Assembly (NCBI RefSeq): GCF_900174485.1
Contig: NZ_LT837803.1
Location: 2,371,305 to 2,435,304, forward strand
Length of the DNA: 64,000 bases
Source: Sterolibacterium denitrificans
GTDB taxonomy: Bacteria; Pseudomonadota; Gammaproteobacteria; Burkholderiales; Rhodocyclaceae
Direction: 5' to 3'
This document shows positions 8,338 to 17,554 of this stretch, in pieces. Below the pieces are notes generated by a model, which was not told the DNA's origin, did not search any database, and worked only from the letters and a program-made list of their open reading frames with translations. Each line of letters opens with the position of its first letter. Position 1 is the stretch's first letter. A program made the position numbers and the translations under genes.

Positions 8338-9672
8338 CTACGGCGCGCCGCCACCGGCGCGGCGCATCGCGATATCCAGCGCCTGCTTGGCCGGTTTGCG
8401 ATTGGCCCAGACATCGGCGACTTCCTCGTCGACGATACTGCGCAACTGGCTCAGGCCCGCATTGTGCTTGGTGCGCAATTTCGCCGGGCTGGCCTCGCCG
8501 AGACGGCGCGTCGCCAGGTTGACCAGCGGCGGCGGCACGTCCAGCGATTCCAGCGTGCGCATCGCCACGGGCGTCATCGGCAGGAAACCGGTACCACGCA
8601 GCCACTCGTTCTGTACTTCGGGGCGCAGCATGAAGCGGACAAACTGCGCCACCCCCTGATACTCATGCGCACTACGGCCCGCCAGCGCCCACAAACCCAT
8701 CCCGCCCGGCAGTATCCTTTCGCGGTTGGCGCCATGCATGTCGTCGTAAAACGGCATCGGCGACATGCCGACGGCAATGCCCGCGCGCCGCGCTTCCTGG
8801 TACAGCGCCGACTCGCCGGTAATCATGGCGCACTCACCGGAAAGAAAGCGGTGGTCGGCCTCGCTGCCCGGACCGAAATACTGGAAATAGCGCGCCTTGT
8901 ACCAGCTCGACAGCAGCGCCAGATGCTTGATATCCACCATGCTGTTGAGGCGCGCCCGCATGGCGCGGCCCTTGTCGCGGACCAGCAGCGGTTCGCCATG
9001 CTGGGTAGACACGTTTTCGAGATGGATCCAGGAAAAACGCGAAGAGGTCAAAGGACACGCGCTGCCTTCGTCATACAGCTTGCCGGCGCGCATCTGCACA
9101 TCGAACCAACTCTGCGGCGGCTCCTCGGGATCCAGCCCGGCCTTGCGCAGTTCATCCTTGTTCCACATCAGTACCGGCAGCGACAGGCCCAGTGGCAGCG
9201 CCTGGATGCGCCCGGCGCCATCGTCCACCGCATCGGCGACGAGCGGGAAGAACTGCCCCGCTTCCAGCCTCTGTCCGTTCGTCGTCATCACCTGATAAAG
9301 CGGCTTGAACTTCGGCTTGTCGCGGAAGAACAGCATGCTGTCATCCGGCTCCAGCAGCGCCATGGACGGCAAACGGCGCCGCTCGGCGTCGTCCAGCGCG
9401 CCCATGTTCTGCACGACCACACGAATCCGCCCCTTTTGCTCTTCGTTGAAACGCATGACCAGGCTGGCCAGGGTATCCTGCGCCTGACCCGAGAGCATAT
9501 GGCGCAAAACGACATCCGGCGCTGGCTGGACGGCCGTCTTCGCGGCAGGCTTCGCTGCGCTTTTGGCGACTGTCTTGGCCGGCGTCGCCAGTGCCATTCC
9601 GCTGAAAAACACGAGGCTCGCCGCCACGGCAATCACGCCGGCAACCGGCACACCACGTCCCAAGCGCTGCAT
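8338..9672 (-). CDS. ugpB: Periplasmic solute-binding protein, UgpB-like
   Basis: This 444-residue extracellular solute-binding protein (family 1) is probably for glycerol-3-phosphate or glycerophosphodiesters. A Sec signal peptide covers residues ~1-28 (GVIAVAASLVFFSG, cleavage after ALA), followed by an Ala/Lys-rich linker. UgpB-like features include LPVLMWNKDELRKAGLDPE, PQSWFD, FSWIHLEN, and GGMGLWALAGR in the C-terminal lobe. The start is the ATG at 9672, preceded by GGAGGAG; the open frame runs further upstream but without a plausible leader. It pairs with ugpQ. The permease and ATPase genes (ugpA, ugpE, ugpC) are not in the window. Confidence 0.8.
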   Translation of the reverse strand: MQRLGRGVPVAGVIAVAASLVFFSGMALATPAKTVAKSAAKPAAKTAVQPAPDVVLRHMLSGQAQDTLASLVMRFNEEQKGRIRVVVQNMGALDDAERRRLPSMALLEPDDSMLFFRDKPKFKPLYQVMTTNGQRLEAGQFFPLVADAVDDGAGRIQALPLGLSLPVLMWNKDELRKAGLDPEEPPQSWFDVQMRAGKLYDEGSACPLTSSRFSWIHLENVSTQHGEPLLVRDKGRAMRARLNSMVDIKHLALLSSWYKARYFQYFGPGSEADHRFLSGECAMITGESALYQEARRAGIAVGMSPMPFYDDMHGANRERILPGGMGLWALAGRSAHEYQGVAQFVRFMLRPEVQNEWLRGTGFLPMTPVAMRTLESLDVPPPLVNLATRRLGEASPAKLRTKHNAGLSQLRSIVDEEVADVWANRKPAKQALDIAMRRAGGGAP

Positions 9673-9779
9673 GGCCACTCCTCCACTGCCTGATTTCCTT
9701 GACGTGACATTATGCCACCCCGCGGACGCTCCAAGCTTGAAGACCATGAGTGAAAATGATATTTTAAACGTGAATATTT

Positions 9780-9802
9780 GTATTTCCATGCATTTGAAAT
9801 AC
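9780..9802. promoter_or_regulatory. Inverted repeat, candidate MarR operator
   Basis: GTATTTC (9780-9786) and GAAATAC (9796-9802) form a perfect 7-bp inverted repeat with a 9-nt spacer containing ATGCAT. It sits in an AT-rich patch (about 9750-9802) 31 nt before the monooxygenase start, in the divergent gap with ugpB. Such spacing and position fit a MarR-type operator for the regulator encoded two genes on. Confidence 0.45.
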
Positions 9803-9833
9803 TCCCCCTGCTCTCCCATTTGCACGAAGCCCC

Positions 9834-12155
9834 ATGCGCATCGTTTGTCTCGGCGGCGGCCCGGCCGGTCTGTACTTTTCGATATTGATGAAACGTGCCG
9901 ACCCGACGCACCAAATCATCCTCCATGAACGCAACAAAGCCGACGACACCTTCGGCTGGGGCGTGGTGTTTTCCGCCGCTTCGCTCGACACATTGGCCAT
10001 CGCCGATCCCGAAAGCCACGCCGCCATCACTGCCGCCATGCGGCGCTGGGATGATTGCGCGGTGCACTTCAAGGGCCGCTGCATGCGCTCGGGTGGCCAT
10101 GGCTACAGCGGCATTAGCCGCCAAACGCTGCTCGCCATCCTCCAGCAGCGCGCCGCCGAACTGGGCGTGCAACTGGAATTCGAGAGTCAAATCAACCTCG
10201 ACGGCGATGATGACGATGCGCCGCAAGCCACCCAGCTTGCCGCCGCCGATCTGATCGTCGCCGCCGACGGCATTCACAGCGCCACCCGCGCGCGCCATGC
10301 CGATCACTTTCAACCCGCCATCGATTTGCGCAAATGCCGCTATCTCTGGTTCGGCACCACCCGGCCCCTGGATGCCTTCACCTTCATCACCGAAGCCAGC
10401 CCATGGGGCTGGTTCCAGGCCCACGCCTACCCTTACGCCGAAGGGAAAAGCACCTTCATCGTCGAATGCCACGAAGCCACCTGGCGCAATGCCGGACTCG
10501 ACCAGCTCGATGCCGACGCTTCGGCGGCATTCTGCGAACGCATTTTCGCCAGTCACCTGCAAGGCCACCGGCTGCTTTGCAACCCTCGCCATCAGCGCGG
10601 CTCTGCCTGGCTCAACTTCAACAACGTGCATTGCTCGCGCTGGCACCACGGCAACATCGTGCTGATCGGCGATGCCGCGCATACCTGCCATTTCTCGATC
10701 GGCTCGGGTACCCGGCTGGCGATGGAAGACGCGCTTGCCCTGAGCCGCAGCCTTGCCGCTGACGCCGGGGCTGCTCATGACGCCGCAACAAGTCTGACCC
10801 AGGCGCTGGAGAACTATCAGAACGAACGCAGCCGCGAAATCCTGCGTCTGCAGAATGCCGCGCGCAACCGCATGGAATGGTTCGAGAACCTCTCCCGCTA
10901 CACGCGTCTCGAACCCGAACAATTCGCCTACTCGCTGCTCACCAGCAGCCAGCGCCTCGGCCATGACAGTCTGCTGCAGCGCGATCCGGCCTATATCGAC
11001 GGCATCGAAAGCTGGCTGGCGCGGCAAAGCGGGGCGCCCAAGCCCGGCAACCAGCGCCTGCCGCCGATGTTCACGCCCTTCCGCCTGCGCGAAATGACGT
11101 TGAAGAACCGCGTCGTCGTCTCGCCGATGGCCATGTACTCCTGCGAGGACGGCCTGCCCGGCGATTTCCATCTGGCCCACCTGGGCAGCCGGCTGCTCGG
11201 CGGCGCCGCGCTGGTGATCTGCGAAATGACCGCCGTCATGCCGGATGGCCGCATCACGCCGGGTTGCGCCGGACTCTGGAACGACCGGCAGATGGCTGCC
11301 TGGCAGCGCATCGTCGAATTTGCCCGGCAAACCTCTGACGCAAAAATCGGCCTGCAACTGGGCCACGCCGGCCCGAAGGGCTCGACCCAACCCGGCTGGC
11401 AGCAGATCGACGAACCGCTGGCAGAGGGCAACTGGCCGCTGCTCGCCGCATCGGACATCGCCTACGGCCCGCAGAACCAGATCCCGCGCGCCATGACCCG
11501 CCAGGACATGACCCGCGTCCGCGATGCCTTCGTCGCCGCCACGCGGCGCGGCGCCACGGCAGGTTTCGATCTGCTCGAACTGCACTGCGCCCACGGCTAT
11601 CTGCTGTCGAGCTTCATCAGCCCGCTCACCAACCGGCGCGAGGACGAATACGGCGGCTCACTGGAAAACCGGCTGCGCTATCCGCTGGAAGTCTGTCGCG
11701 AAATGCGCATCGCCTGGCCGGCAGAACGGCCACTCGCCGTGCGCATTTCGGCGCACGACTGGGCGCCCGGCGGCCTGACCGATGACGAAGCCGTGACGAT
11801 CGCCCGCGCCTTCCGCGATCTCGGCGTCGACTTGATCGACGTTTCCTCCGGACAAACCACCCGCGCCGCCCGCCCCACCTATGGCCGCATGTACCAGACG
11901 CCCTTTGCCGACCGCATCCGCAACGAAGCCGGCATTCCCACCATGGCCGTCGGCAACATTTTCGCGGCCGATCACATCAACACCATCATCGCCGCCGGCC
12001 GGGCCGACCTCTGCGCCCTCGGGCGGCCGCACCTGGCCGATCCGGCCTGGACCCTGCACGCCGCGGCCGCGCAAGGCTATCGCGCCGTCGCCTGGCCGCG
12101 TCAATACCTGGGCGGCAAATCCCAACTGGAACACAACCTGGATCGCACCTCCTGA
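9834..12155 (+). CDS. Fused FAD monooxygenase / old yellow enzyme (2-aminobenzoyl-CoA monooxygenase-reductase or salicylyl-CoA 5-hydroxylase type)
   Basis: This 773-residue two-domain flavoprotein has an N-terminal FAD-dependent hydroxylase (residues ~1-400). Its motifs are [11 protein letters not shown], a DG motif in [10 protein letters not shown], and [11 protein letters not shown]. The C-terminal half (from ~413) is an old-yellow-enzyme TIM barrel: [31 protein letters not shown], and the active-site [18 protein letters not shown]. This order matches 2-aminobenzoyl-CoA monooxygenase/reductase and the bifunctional salicylyl-CoA 5-hydroxylase/oxidoreductase family, which hydroxylate and partly reduce an aromatic CoA thioester. 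It is followed by MarR and crotonase genes in one operon. No CoA ligase is in the window, so the substrate is undecided. Confidence 0.85.
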   Translation: MRIVCLGGGPAGLYFSILMKRADPTHQIILHERNKADDTFGWGVVFSAASLDTLAIADPESHAAITAAMRRWDDCAVHFKGRCMRSGGHGYSGISRQTLLAILQQRAAELGVQLEFESQINLDGDDDDAPQATQLAAADLIVAADGIHSATRARHADHFQPAIDLRKCRYLWFGTTRPLDAFTFITEASPWGWFQAHAYPYAEGKSTFIVECHEATWRNAGLDQLDADASAAFCERIFASHLQGHRLLCNPRHQRGSAWLNFNNVHCSRWHHGNIVLIGDAAHTCHFSIGSGTRLAMEDALALSRSLAADAGAAHDAATSLTQALENYQNERSREILRLQNAARNRMEWFENLSRYTRLEPEQFAYSLLTSSQRLGHDSLLQRDPAYIDGIESWLARQSGAPKPGNQRLPPMFTPFRLREMTLKNRVVVSPMAMYSCEDGLPGDFHLAHLGSRLLGGAALVICEMTAVMPDGRITPGCAGLWNDRQMAAWQRIVEFARQTSDAKIGLQLGHAGPKGSTQPGWQQIDEPLAEGNWPLLAASDIAYGPQNQIPRAMTRQDMTRVRDAFVAATRRGATAGFDLLELHCAHGYLLSSFISPLTNRREDEYGGSLENRLRYPLEVCREMRIAWPAERPLAVRISAHDWAPGGLTDDEAVTIARAFRDLGVDLIDVSSGQTTRAARPTYGRMYQTPFADRIRNEAGIPTMAVGNIFAADHINTIIAAGRADLCALGRPHLADPAWTLHAAAAQGYRAVAWPRQYLGGKSQLEHNLDRTS

Positions 12156-12162
12156 CACCACC

Positions 12163-12666
12163 ATGAACGCACATACCGACAGTGAAACCCGCGCCCACAG
12201 CGAACATGCCAATGCCCTGCGGCTCTGGCTGCGCATGCTGGCCTGCACCAACCTCATCGAAAGCAGCGTGCGCTCGCATCTGCGTCAGGAATTCGACATC
12301 ACCCTGCCGCGCTTCGACCTGATGGCGCAACTCGAACGTGTGCCGGAAGGCATGAAAATGGGCGAGCTCTCACGCCGCATGATGGTGACCGGCGGCAATG
12401 TCACCGGCATCACCGACCAACTGGTCGAAGAAGGCCTGGTTACCCGCCTGGACAACCCCAAGGATCGCCGCGCCTACATCGTCAAGCTGACCAGCAAGGG
12501 CCGCAAGGCCTTCGACGAGATGGCCAAGGCCCACGAACAGTGGATCGTCGAACTGTTTGCCGGCCTCGACAGCGAGCAGTGCGACCAGCTTCACGAACTG
12601 CTGGCCAAACTGAAAACCCATCTCGCAACGGCTGCCGCGGCCGGTATCACCGGCAAGAACCGCTGA
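12163..12666 (+). CDS. MarR-family transcriptional regulator
   Basis: This 167-residue winged-helix regulator is probably the repressor of the aromatic-CoA operon it belongs to. The wing is clear: GNVTGITDQLVEEGLVTR followed by the diagnostic DNPKDRRAYIVKLTSKGR. Dimerisation helices flank this at both ends. The ATG at 12163 lies 7 bp after the monooxygenase stop. The GC content and codon use match the neighbours. MarR proteins in such clusters usually respond to the aromatic CoA thioester; the inverted repeat at 9780-9802 is a candidate site. Confidence 0.9.
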   Translation: MNAHTDSETRAHSEHANALRLWLRMLACTNLIESSVRSHLRQEFDITLPRFDLMAQLERVPEGMKMGELSRRMMVTGGNVTGITDQLVEEGLVTRLDNPKDRRAYIVKLTSKGRKAFDEMAKAHEQWIVELFAGLDSEQCDQLHELLAKLKTHLATAAAAGITGKNR

Positions 12667-12675
12667 AAGACCGGC

Positions 12676-13497
12676 ATGTCCTCCACTGCGCCTGCCGCCC
12701 GGAACTTCCTCTGGCAACCCGACCACGAGAACGGCGTGGCGACGCTGACCCTGAACCGCCCGGAACGCAAAAACCCGCTGACCTTCGCCGCCTACGCCGA
12801 ATTGCGCGAACTGTTCTCCGCGCTCGCCACCGACCAGGCCAATGACATCCGCGCCGTGGTCATCACCGGTGCTGCCGGCAATTTCTGTTCGGGCGGCGAC
12901 GTGCATGACATCATCGGCCCGCTGACGCGCATGAGCATGCCCGAATTGCTCGACTTCACCCGTCTGACCGGCGCCGTGGTGAAGGCCATGCGCGCCTGTC
13001 CGCAACCCATCATCGCCGCCGTCGATGGCGTCTGCGCCGGCGCCGGCGCGATGCTGGCGCTGGCGGCCGACATGCGCATCGGCACCGCGCGCAGCCGCAC
13101 CGCCTTCCTCTTCTCCCGCGTTGGCCTGGCCGGCAGCGACATGGGCGCATGCACCCTGCTGCCGCGCGCCATCGGCCAGGGCCGCGCCAGCGAACTGCTG
13201 TACACCGGACGCAGCATGGCAGGCCCGGAAGCCGAGCGCTGGGGATTCTTCAACCGTCTCTGCGAGCCGGAGCAACTACTGGGCGAAGCGCAAAGCCTGG
13301 CCGCGGAACTGGCCGCCGGCCCCGGCTTCGCCCACGCCATGACCAAGCGCATGCTGCAACGCGAATGGAACATGAGCCTGGATGAAGCCATCGATGCCGA
13401 AGCCGACGCCCAGGCGATCTGCATGCAGACCGAGGACTTCCGCCGCGCCTATCGCGCCTTCGTCGCCCGGGAAAAACCGCAGTTCGCCGGCAATTGA
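12676..13497 (+). CDS. Enoyl-CoA hydratase/isomerase family protein (atypical crotonase)
   Basis: This 273-residue crotonase-fold protein acts on a CoA thioester, plausibly a ring-reduced or ring-opened product of the upstream flavoenzyme. The oxyanion-hole segments are present ([11 protein letters not shown] and [13 protein letters not shown]). The two catalytic glutamates of classical enoyl-CoA hydratase (rat Glu144 and Glu164) align with Met126 and Phe146, so plain hydration by that mechanism is unlikely; Asp155 in GSDMGA is a candidate functional residue. It starts 9 bp after the MarR gene. Hydrolase, isomerase or dehydratase activity are all possible in this superfamily. Confidence 0.85.
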   Translation: MSSTAPAARNFLWQPDHENGVATLTLNRPERKNPLTFAAYAELRELFSALATDQANDIRAVVITGAAGNFCSGGDVHDIIGPLTRMSMPELLDFTRLTGAVVKAMRACPQPIIAAVDGVCAGAGAMLALAADMRIGTARSRTAFLFSRVGLAGSDMGACTLLPRAIGQGRASELLYTGRSMAGPEAERWGFFNRLCEPEQLLGEAQSLAAELAAGPGFAHAMTKRMLQREWNMSLDEAIDAEADAQAICMQTEDFRRAYRAFVAREKPQFAGN

Positions 13498-13508
13498 AGC
13501 GCGCATCG

Positions 13509-13526
13509 GCGCGGACGCATCCGCGC
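13509..13526. terminator. Hairpin between convergent genes
   Basis: GCGCGGA (13509-13515) and TCCGCGC (13520-13526) form a perfect 7-bp stem with the loop CGCA, between the crotonase stop and the stop of the convergent membrane protein. It lacks a T tract, so termination would not be of the classic intrinsic type. Confidence 0.3.
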
Positions 13527-13540
13527 ATCCACGCCTCGCC

Positions 13541-14212
13541 TCAGTTACCGAACACCGCCCAGCTATTGTCAAGAATCAGGCGCACCGCGGCATACATGCC
13601 GACGAGCCCGAAGAGAACCCATGGGCAGTTGGTACCCCAGATGTAGACCAGGTTCTCGTTGCGGCTGTTCAGACGCTGCCGTCCCACGTTGAAGAAGGAG
13701 AACCAATACACCGAGGTGCAATACACCACCTGATAGAAGAAGCACAGCGCAATGATGCCGATGACATTGGGCGGCAGGAAATGATAGGTAAAGCCCAGAT
13801 GCAGCAGCAAGCAAGGAATCAGCGTCCAGTAGCCGTTACCGACATCCAGATTGAAGCCCAGCGTGCGCTTGTCGGCATAGGAGCCGTCGAACAGCGAATA
13901 CGTCGCCCAGACGTCGCTCCAGTAATCTGCCGAAAACAGATTGGAGAAAGCCACCTTGGAGAAGATGAAGTCCAGCACCGGACGATTCTTGTCCGCGGGA
14001 AAACGCCGGCGATAATCCGCATTCTTCTTCTCGATGAGGTCGATGCGCAGATACAGCACCCTCTCCCACAGACAGACGAGCATGTTCAGCGACAGAAAGA
14101 AAATCACCAGCAGATAGACGACGCTGAAGCCACCCAGCAACTGGTAATGATTCCACGCAGTTGCGCCAAAAACCGCAACCAGAAATACGCCGACGAATGC
14201 AAGAAAGTTCAT
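13541..14212 (-). CDS. Multipass membrane protein, possible EXPERA / sterol-isomerase-like fold
   Basis: This 223-residue integral membrane protein has about five hydrophobic helices (roughly residues 2-20, 27-50, 128-146, 150-172, 190-214). I do not recognise a named bacterial family. The pattern in the C-terminal two thirds, namely YSLFD (105-109), a Tyr-rich helix (FYQVVYCTSVYW) and TNCPW with Asn195 and Trp198, recalls the EXPERA domain of emopamil-binding protein, where a late-helix N-x-x-W lines the sterol site. The ATG at 14212 follows AGGAGG. It lies 147 bp downstream of a steroid-C25-dehydrogenase-like gene on the same strand. A sterol-handling role is inference from weak similarity and context. 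Confidence 0.6.
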   Translation of the reverse strand: MNFLAFVGVFLVAVFGATAWNHYQLLGGFSVVYLLVIFFLSLNMLVCLWERVLYLRIDLIEKKNADYRRRFPADKNRPVLDFIFSKVAFSNLFSADYWSDVWATYSLFDGSYADKRTLGFNLDVGNGYWTLIPCLLLHLGFTYHFLPPNVIGIIALCFFYQVVYCTSVYWFSFFNVGRQRLNSRNENLVYIWGTNCPWVLFGLVGMYAAVRLILDNSWAVFGN

Positions 14213-14359
14213 GACGCCTCCTATGGGATCGAGATTTGCGGCTTGATGGAAAATCGAATCATGCTCGATGCGGCAGCCCGCCAGACGGCGGTGACACGGT
14301 GAATCTGCAGTTCATTTCGCGCAATTCAGTCATTCAGTCATTTCCATTTCTACACTTCG

Positions 14360-17257
14360 CTATTTCGCCTTCTCGACCTCCACAGGCGCGCCGCGCGGCG
14401 AGTGACTGGGCGCGCCATAGAAGACGCGATAGTGGATCTGGTGATAGCCGCCGGCCAGGTGCAGCGCCTTCCACGGCGCCTCGACCGGCTCCTGCTGGCC
14501 CTTCCAGTCCTTGTGCTGGTACGGTTCCCAGGCGTGATAGACGATGATCTCGCCCGGCGCGGTGATCGCCGAGACTTTCACCATGCACTCGAATTCGCTG
14601 TGATGGTTGTAGACGCGGATCATGTCGCCATCCTCGATGCCGCGCTTGCCGGCTTCCTGCGGACTCAGCCAGGCGGCCGGCTGGCCGCGCTGCAGGCGCA
14701 GCAGCATCTTCACGTCGCGCCAGATGGCGTGGATCGACCAGCGGTTGTGGCCGCCGTACATGCGCAGCGGAAACTTGCTGCCGACATGCGGCGCGGGCTT
14801 ATGCACCGGCAGGTTTTCGTTGCCTTCGATGAACCACGGATGGTCGAGATAAAACTGCTGGCGCCCGGTCAAGGTCGGCCAGGCGACTTTCTTCTCGACG
14901 AAGTCACGGTGCGGCCAGTGCGTGTCCTTGGGATCGTAGTCGCTGTAGTTCTGATAGATCAATGAAGGACGGGCAGAGCCGATCACCGGCACCGCGCCCA
15001 TCGCCAGCGCTTCGCGGCCCGTGCGCGCGCTGACGCTGGGACTGCCGGCAAACACGGCATCGAGCATCTTCACCGGATCCTCCGGATGGGTCGGATCGTA
15101 CAGGCCATTGTCGGTATGCCGTTCATAGGCTTTGGTCAGATCCAGCGGTTGGTCCCTGAAGCCGCGCACCGGGCCGATGTTGCGCTCCCTCGCGCGCTCG
15201 GCAATGTATTTCGACAGCAGGCCGAACGCCTCCCAGTCGGACTTGGACTCGCCCAGCGGCTCCGTGGCCTTGTCCGAGGTAATGATGTAGGGCACGTAGG
15301 TCTGGCCGTACTTGATGCCGTACTTCTCGTAGTAGGCCGCCACCGGCAGCACGTAGTCGGCGAACATCGTGGACGTGCTCATGCGGAAGTTCACCGACAC
15401 CACCACGTCGAACTTCGGCCACAGCACTTTCTTGGCAATCTGCGGTGAAGGCCAGCGACGCAGCGGGTTGCAGCCGGTGAAGATGTACGCCTTGGGCGAA
15501 CGATCTTCCGGCGGGTGACAGGGTATCCAGCCCTTGTCGAGCGATTCGCGCATGTACTCGGCCATGCCGCGCGGCAATTGTGGATCCTGCAGGTGCGGCT
15601 GATCCCACATCTCCTTGTAGCCGCCGTGGATGTACAGGAAGGGAATCATCGGCATGTTGGGATTCTTCGCGCTGATGTGCACGAAAATCTCCTCATAGTC
15701 GCGTGGCGTCAGTCCGCGGATGGCCTTTTTCGCCAGTTGCAGTTTTTCCATGGGACTGAACATGTCGCCGGCCATGGCATCCAGGCCATCCATGCCCCAC
15801 CATGCCGCGATGCGCACGCCGCTGCCGGCCTTGCCCTGGTTGCCGGTGAGGTTCATCAGCAGGATCATGGCGCGCTGGTACAGATCGCTGTGATAGTGCT
15901 TGCAGGCGCCCCAGGACATGTAGATCATGGCGTTCGGCGCCGCCGCCATTTCGCGCGCGAAGGTGCGAATCACGTTGGCGTGCACGCCGGTAACTCTGGC
16001 CGCCTGCTCGGGGGTGTATTCGCTGTCTAGACGCGCCTTGATCATGTCGAAGACGGTCTGCACTTCGACCGTTTCGCCCGAGACCAGCTTGACGCTGAAC
16101 GTGCCCGACAGCGCCGGCTTGATCCCGCCCATCTTCAGGCTGCGGCCACCGTTGCCATCGCCTTCGCAGCCGGGGGCAATCACCGCCTGGTTTCTTGCTT
16201 CGTCCCAGACATGCAGCGCGTTGTCCGCCCCGCCCTCGACCAGGTCGGACGCACGCAGGAAACGCTGGTTGTCCTTGCGCACCAGGAACGGGAAGTCGGT
16301 CTGTTCGAGGACGTAGTCCTGCTTGTAGAGATTCTCCGAAATCATCACCTGGGCCGCCGCCAGACCCAGCGCGGCATCGGTCTCCGGCTTGATGTTGATC
16401 CAGGTATCCGCATGCACGGTTGATGGATTCAGGTCGGGAGCGATCACCACCAGCTTGGCGCCGCGATAGCGCGCCTCATGCAGGAAGTGCGCTTCCGGAA
16501 TCCGCGTATAGATCGGGTTGCCCACCCAGATCACGATGTAGTCGGAACGGAACCAGTCGTCCGACGTGCCTTCGCAGTTGTACATCCCCCAGGTCTGCAC
16601 CGCGCCCATCGGCATGTCCGACACGCCGGCCCAGGAGTCGATCTTGGTCGCCTGGATCGCATCGGCGAAACGCCAGTCACCGGAGGTTTCCGGGCCATAG
16701 CCGCTGTTGGTGGTACCGTCGTCGAAGATGATGGATTCGGTGCCTTCGGCCACGGCAGCGTCGATCAGCTTGTCGGCGATTTCGGTCAGCGCCTCGTCCC
16801 AGGTGATGCGCTTCCACTTGCCTTCGCCGCGCTTGCCGATGCGCTTCAGCGGATACTTGAGGCGGGCTTCCGACAGTTGCAGGGTGGTATAACAAGCGCC
16901 CTTCTGGCAGCCGCGCGGGTTGAAATCGGGAATGTCCGGACGATGCGGCTCGTAAATGGCGTTCTGCTCCTCGCGCCAGGCGATGCCATCGCGCACATAC
17001 ACGTCCCAGGAACAAGCCGCGATGCAGTTGGCCCGGGTGTGCGTGCCCTTCACCACCCTGTCCCACTTCCACTTCTCGCGCCAGATGTCGGAGTAGTCGT
17101 TGTATTTGACCTTCTTCGCCGGCACCGTCGGCGGATCGGCCGGGCGCGGCGCGGCCGGCACATAGTGCCTGGGCCGCAGACTGTAGAGGGCGAGACCGGC
17201 AACGGTTGCGGCAGAGCCCATGATGAAATGACGGCGGGTCAATTGCATGAATTGCAT
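14360..17257 (-). CDS. Molybdopterin oxidoreductase alpha subunit, steroid C25 / ethylbenzene dehydrogenase type (copy 1)
   Basis: This 965-residue catalytic subunit of the DMSO reductase superfamily is expected to hydroxylate a tertiary or benzylic carbon with water, anaerobically, in the periplasm. A Tat signal (TRRHFIMGS) precedes KYNDYSDIWREKWKWD. The FS0 cluster ligands are His73, Cys78, Cys82 and Cys117. Asp214 (GVSDMP) aligns with the Asp ligand of molybdenum in NarG/EbdA. The start is the ATG at 17257, 9 nt after AGGAG; a longer frame lacks a Tat leader, and an ATG at 17248 also remains possible. Close to copy 2 at 55505-58393 in protein and DNA. No beta, gamma or delta subunit gene is nearby, so it must share partners encoded elsewhere. 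Confidence 0.9.
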   Translation of the reverse strand: MQFMQLTRRHFIMGSAATVAGLALYSLRPRHYVPAAPRPADPPTVPAKKVKYNDYSDIWREKWKWDRVVKGTHTRANCIAACSWDVYVRDGIAWREEQNAIYEPHRPDIPDFNPRGCQKGACYTTLQLSEARLKYPLKRIGKRGEGKWKRITWDEALTEIADKLIDAAVAEGTESIIFDDGTTNSGYGPETSGDWRFADAIQATKIDSWAGVSDMPMGAVQTWGMYNCEGTSDDWFRSDYIVIWVGNPIYTRIPEAHFLHEARYRGAKLVVIAPDLNPSTVHADTWINIKPETDAALGLAAAQVMISENLYKQDYVLEQTDFPFLVRKDNQRFLRASDLVEGGADNALHVWDEARNQAVIAPGCEGDGNGGRSLKMGGIKPALSGTFSVKLVSGETVEVQTVFDMIKARLDSEYTPEQAARVTGVHANVIRTFAREMAAAPNAMIYMSWGACKHYHSDLYQRAMILLMNLTGNQGKAGSGVRIAAWWGMDGLDAMAGDMFSPMEKLQLAKKAIRGLTPRDYEEIFVHISAKNPNMPMIPFLYIHGGYKEMWDQPHLQDPQLPRGMAEYMRESLDKGWIPCHPPEDRSPKAYIFTGCNPLRRWPSPQIAKKVLWPKFDVVVSVNFRMSTSTMFADYVLPVAAYYEKYGIKYGQTYVPYIITSDKATEPLGESKSDWEAFGLLSKYIAERARERNIGPVRGFRDQPLDLTKAYERHTDNGLYDPTHPEDPVKMLDAVFAGSPSVSARTGREALAMGAVPVIGSARPSLIYQNYSDYDPKDTHWPHRDFVEKKVAWPTLTGRQQFYLDHPWFIEGNENLPVHKPAPHVGSKFPLRMYGGHNRWSIHAIWRDVKMLLRLQRGQPAAWLSPQEAGKRGIEDGDMIRVYNHHSEFECMVKVSAITAPGEIIVYHAWEPYQHKDWKGQQEPVEAPWKALHLAGGYHQIHYRVFYGAPSHSPRGAPVEVEKAK
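15354..15484. repeat. 131-bp tract identical to 56499-56629
   Basis: Base-by-base comparison shows no difference over 131 bp with the equivalent part of the second molybdoenzyme gene, while the flanks on both sides diverge at many third positions. This covers the region encoding KKVLWPKFDVVVSVNFRMST. Confidence 0.85.
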
Positions 17258-17554
17258 GAGACGAGACTCCTGTGAATTCCCGAATTCCGGTAGCGCTTCA
17301 TCTGCCCGGCATGGTTGCACGCCATGGATATCTCAATATAGATGCCGCCAGCAGCAGGAGATAGTTTGCCGCCCTGAGCGACGAACCACGGTCTTCCGGC
17401 CATCGCCGCTGCATAGAATACAATAAACGTAAACTTTCCTGACTATTTTCCCGTCCGGCGACAACCCGAAACCCGCCGCTTCGGGAAAGCGGAACGGGAA
17501 AGCGCGGGGTAAACTCCAGACTCGCCATTGGACACAATCCCCCCTCCCGTCTCC
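17258..17554. other. Divergent intergenic region, molybdoenzyme copy 1 / acyl-CoA dehydrogenase
   Basis: No gene is visible in these 297 bp. The segment 17411-17450 is strikingly AT-rich (AGAATACAATAAACGTAAAC) and carries TACAAT on the plus strand, the only promoter-like patch here. It could serve either direction; no clear -35/-10 pair was found. Confidence 0.4.

Noticed and set aside
8233-9693. Plus-strand open frame of 486 codons over the ugpB-like gene
   Set aside because: Antisense to a gene with signal peptide and solute-binding motifs.
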